From JBHJHP01 sp042219825 (GTDB taxonomy: Bacteria; Bacteroidota; Bacteroidia; Bacteroidales; UBA5342): DNA of 64,000 bases. Positions 62,277 to 64,000 of this stretch are shown here, piece by piece. Positions within the stretch are counted from its first letter, which is position 1. Each line of letters begins with the position of its first letter. Location: the NCBI RefSeq assembly GCF_042219825.1, contig NZ_JBHJHQ010000006.1, positions 124,001 through 188,000 on the forward strand, read 5' to 3'. The position numbers and the translations under genes are program-made. A model generated the notes under the pieces. It was not told where the DNA came from and did no database searches. It was given only the letters and a program-made list of their open reading frames with translations.

Positions 62277-63293
62277 ATGAAGGATTTTCTTTTAAAACTG
62301 GCCCCTGTCTGGCGCCTGAAACCCTTAGGTCTGCTGACCTTACTCACCGGACAAAAACTGGTGATGCCGTTTTATCATGCGGTTGAGGATGAGCCACAGC
62401 CGTACCTGAAACACGCCTATCCGGTTAAATCAGTGAAATCCTTTGAAAAGGATCTTGATGAGCTATTGCATCATTTTGAACCCATTGACACCGAAACTCT
62501 GATCAATTGGGCTCAAACTGGAAAGCAACCATCAAAACGTTCTTTCTGGTTATCGTTCGATGACGGATTAAGTAGTTTTTACCATTTTGCTGCGCCGGTT
62601 TTAAAACGTAAGGGAATACCGGCTGCGTGTTTTGTGAATACGGCTTTTATAGATAATAAAGATCTGTTTTTCAGATATAAAGCCAGTTTGGTTATAGAAC
62701 AAATTAATGGGCTGGAGAATGTTGTGATTAAAAAGATTGCAGGAAAGCTGGAGGTAGAAACCGATTTTCAGGTGATAAAAGAGCGTATTGAAAGTGTAAA
62801 ATATGCTGAAAAAAGGCTGTTGGATGATGTTGCAGAAATAGCAGGTATAAGTTTCTCCGAATTTCTAAAAACAGAACAACCATATTTAAGTACGGCTCAG
62901 ATTAAATCATTACTTAAGGATGGTTTTACCATAGGAGCTCATAGTCTGGATCACCCGAAATTTTCAGAGATTCCAATAGAAGAACAGGTGAGACAGACAG
63001 AGCAATCTGTGGGAAACCTTGTTAAAGCCTTTGATATAAAGACGCCGTTGTTTTCATTTCCGTTTACAGATGATAAGGTTAGTAAAGCGTATTTCGAAAG
63101 GCTCAGAAATAATCCCGTATCTCCGGTCCTCACATTCGGAACAGCTGGGTTGAAACGGGATCAGATCTATACCAACTTACAACGTATTCCGGTGGAACTT
63201 GGCCATGCCTCAGCAATGGACATCATAAGAATGGAATACGTATATTACGTACTAAAATCCTTTATCGGAAAAAATACACTGAAACGTTTTTAA
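62277..63293 (+). CDS. Polysaccharide deacetylase family protein
   Basis: Protein of 338 aa with NodB-type domain: FYHAVEDE, then FWLSFDDGLSSFYHFAAPVL with the metal-binding Asp-Asp pair, GIPAACFVNTAF, and GAHSLDHPKFSEI with the HxxxH motif. The family removes N- or O-acetyl groups from glycans such as peptidoglycan or capsule. No signal peptide is evident, so a cytoplasmic or membrane-face role is possible. Its stop is shared in TTAA with the convergent DUF302 gene. Confidence 0.88.
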   Translation: MKDFLLKLAPVWRLKPLGLLTLLTGQKLVMPFYHAVEDEPQPYLKHAYPVKSVKSFEKDLDELLHHFEPIDTETLINWAQTGKQPSKRSFWLSFDDGLSSFYHFAAPVLKRKGIPAACFVNTAFIDNKDLFFRYKASLVIEQINGLENVVIKKIAGKLEVETDFQVIKERIESVKYAEKRLLDDVAEIAGISFSEFLKTEQPYLSTAQIKSLLKDGFTIGAHSLDHPKFSEIPIEEQVRQTEQSVGNLVKAFDIKTPLFSFPFTDDKVSKAYFERLRNNPVSPVLTFGTAGLKRDQIYTNLQRIPVELGHASAMDIIRMEYVYYVLKSFIGKNTLKRF

Positions 63294-63676
63294 ACCTTAT
63301 CCAATACCCGTTTCAATATATCTCCCACTTCGATGGCAAAAGTATTGAGTTTAGCATTGTCTATAGCCTGCATTGATGCCACAGGATTAATAGCTGCAAT
63401 CTCAGTTTTCTCGTTATCCAGGCGTTGAACGATAAAGTTACATGGTAGCATCGTTCCAAGCTTGTCATCTTCCTGCAGAGCTTCGTAGGCAAATTTGGGA
63501 TTACATGCCCCAAGAATTCTGTAGGGCCTGAAATATACATCAAGTTTTTCATGAAACTTTTCCTGCACATCCATTTCTGTTACAATACCGAAGCCCTCAG
63601 GCTTAAGTTCAGCTTTAAGCTTTTCAATTGTATCTTCAAATGAATAATCGACTGTTTTTGAATAATAGTAGTTCAT
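63290..63676 (-). CDS. DUF302 domain protein
   Basis: Soluble protein of 128 aa. YYYSKTVDYSFEDTIEKLKA, GFGIVTEMDVQEKF, YRILGACNPKFAYEALQ and GTMLPCNFIVQRL are typical of DUF302 (TT1751-like). Structures show a small alpha/beta dimer; the role is unknown. The last four bases overlap the deacetylase stop on the other strand. Confidence 0.9.
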   Translation of the reverse strand: MNYYYSKTVDYSFEDTIEKLKAELKPEGFGIVTEMDVQEKFHEKLDVYFRPYRILGACNPKFAYEALQEDDKLGTMLPCNFIVQRLDNEKTEIAAINPVASMQAIDNAKLNTFAIEVGDILKRVLDKV

Positions 63677-63805
63677 AATTTTCTAAAGTTTATCATAAAA
63701 CCAAGACGTACAATAATATGTTCAGATATTTAACATGTTGTGATGTTAATTAACTTACTCAAAAAACATTCCTTTTTTCATATTATCACGGTTCTTTGAT
63801 GATTT

Positions 63806-63822
63806 TGTGATACTTCTGTGAT
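63806..63822 (+). promoter_or_regulatory. Possible 11-bp direct-repeat operator upstream of the last response regulator gene
   Basis: TGTGAT at 63806-63811 and again at 63817-63822, exactly 11 bases apart, 11 bases before the -7 element TAACTTTG at 63833-63840. Direct repeats with an 11-base period are typical of OmpR/PhoB-type sites, so self-regulation by the downstream gene is possible. Confidence 0.35.
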
Positions 63823-63832
63823 GAACTGTTCC

Positions 63833-63840
63833 TAACTTTG
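63833..63840 (+). promoter_or_regulatory. -7 promoter element of the last response regulator gene
   Basis: TAACTTTG fits TAnnTTTG, 21 bases before the ATG at 63862. Confidence 0.55.
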
Positions 63841-63861
63841 TTCTGTTTTAGAATAAAAACG

Positions 63862-64000
63862 ATGGATAAAGTACTTATAATAGAGGATGATAAGGATATT
63901 TCCGAATTGATTTCCATTCATGTAGGAGATATGAATTTTGAGGTGGATAAGGCATACGATGGTAAGGACGGCCTTATGAAAGCCCTGAATAATTCCTATA
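63862..64000 (+). CDS. Response regulator, cut by the window end
   Basis: The first 46 codons are visible. MDKVLIIEDDKDISELIS has the acidic pocket pair of a receiver domain, followed by DMNFEVDKAYDGKDGLMKAL. The phospho-acceptor Asp and any output domain lie beyond the edge. An OmpR-type DNA-binding regulator is likely from the N-terminal sequence but cannot be shown. Confidence 0.85.
   Translation, partial: MDKVLIIEDDKDISELISIHVGDMNFEVDKAYDGKDGLMKALNNSY

Overview
The window is chromosomal DNA of a low-GC member of the Bacteroidota. Start codons lack Shine-Dalgarno sequences. Many genes are preceded by the Bacteroidetes -7 element TAnnTTTG, often with TATATTTG or TATTTTTG spelling. There are TonB-dependent receptors, type IX secretion (T9SS) sorting domains, YCF48-type propellers, a PorD/DUF4835 protein, PorT-like barrels and several families that I know mainly from Bacteroidota (DUF6565, DUF3859, dihydroorotate dehydrogenase-like). 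A free-living or marine Bacteroidales/Marinilabiliales-type organism is my guess; the phylum is much surer than the order.

Layout. 1-900: tRNA-Pro(GGG) with a broken, promoter-proximal 5' half copy. 900-8040 (mostly +): two-component pair of the RprX/RprY type, LysE exporter, xerD (-) divergent from aroQ-pyk, and a membrane/Nudix fusion. 8044-17733 (-): eight tightly packed genes (lipoprotein, YCF48/T9SS protein, TonB receptor, lamin-tail-like lipoprotein, outer-membrane barrel, ABC ATPase, permease, membrane protein) forming one envelope system of unknown cargo. 17886-25655: yifB, a frameshifted YCF48/T9SS gene, thiamine-binding protein, sfsA, lipoprotein-pqiA pair, a likely 31-aa gene with its own promoter and terminator, radC, and tRNA-Glu-rpsT. 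25900-33840: FMN enzyme, YggS, PorT-like barrel, S9 peptidase, DUF2130 protein, MFS pump.

34565-36964: a methyltransferase of the PhcB / 3-hydroxypalmitate methyl ester (EF) family beside a multi-pass histidine kinase, after a 724-bp non-coding stretch; this is a candidate cell-to-cell signalling pair. 36959-47725: housekeeping (ispE, dnaB, ftsE, miaA, smpB, Sua5-type synthase, cmk-ispH, porD, recN). 47722-54966 (mostly -): CDF and MntP metal exporters, YitT, DUF3859, PorT-like barrel, sirtuin, DegT aminotransferase, ECF-type sigma factor and glycosyltransferase. 55079-58349 (+): EamA transporter, flavodoxin, two tandem MscS channels. 58427-60691 (-): creD, a winged-helix regulator and a membrane protein, with a shared 17-bp palindrome that is probably the regulator's operator. 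60977-64000: lipoprotein, RsmI-like methylase, polysaccharide deacetylase, DUF302 protein and the start of a response regulator cut by the window end.

Most of the window is ordinary core genome. The parts that deserve attention are the eight-gene envelope operon, the methyltransferase/kinase pair, the creD operator, the split tRNA remnant, the fusion protein at 6967, the 31-codon gene at 24389, and several intergenic repeat families (heptamers around the DegT gene, a 12-bp array at 34047, long-loop hairpins, and a dispersed repeat placed just after stop codons).
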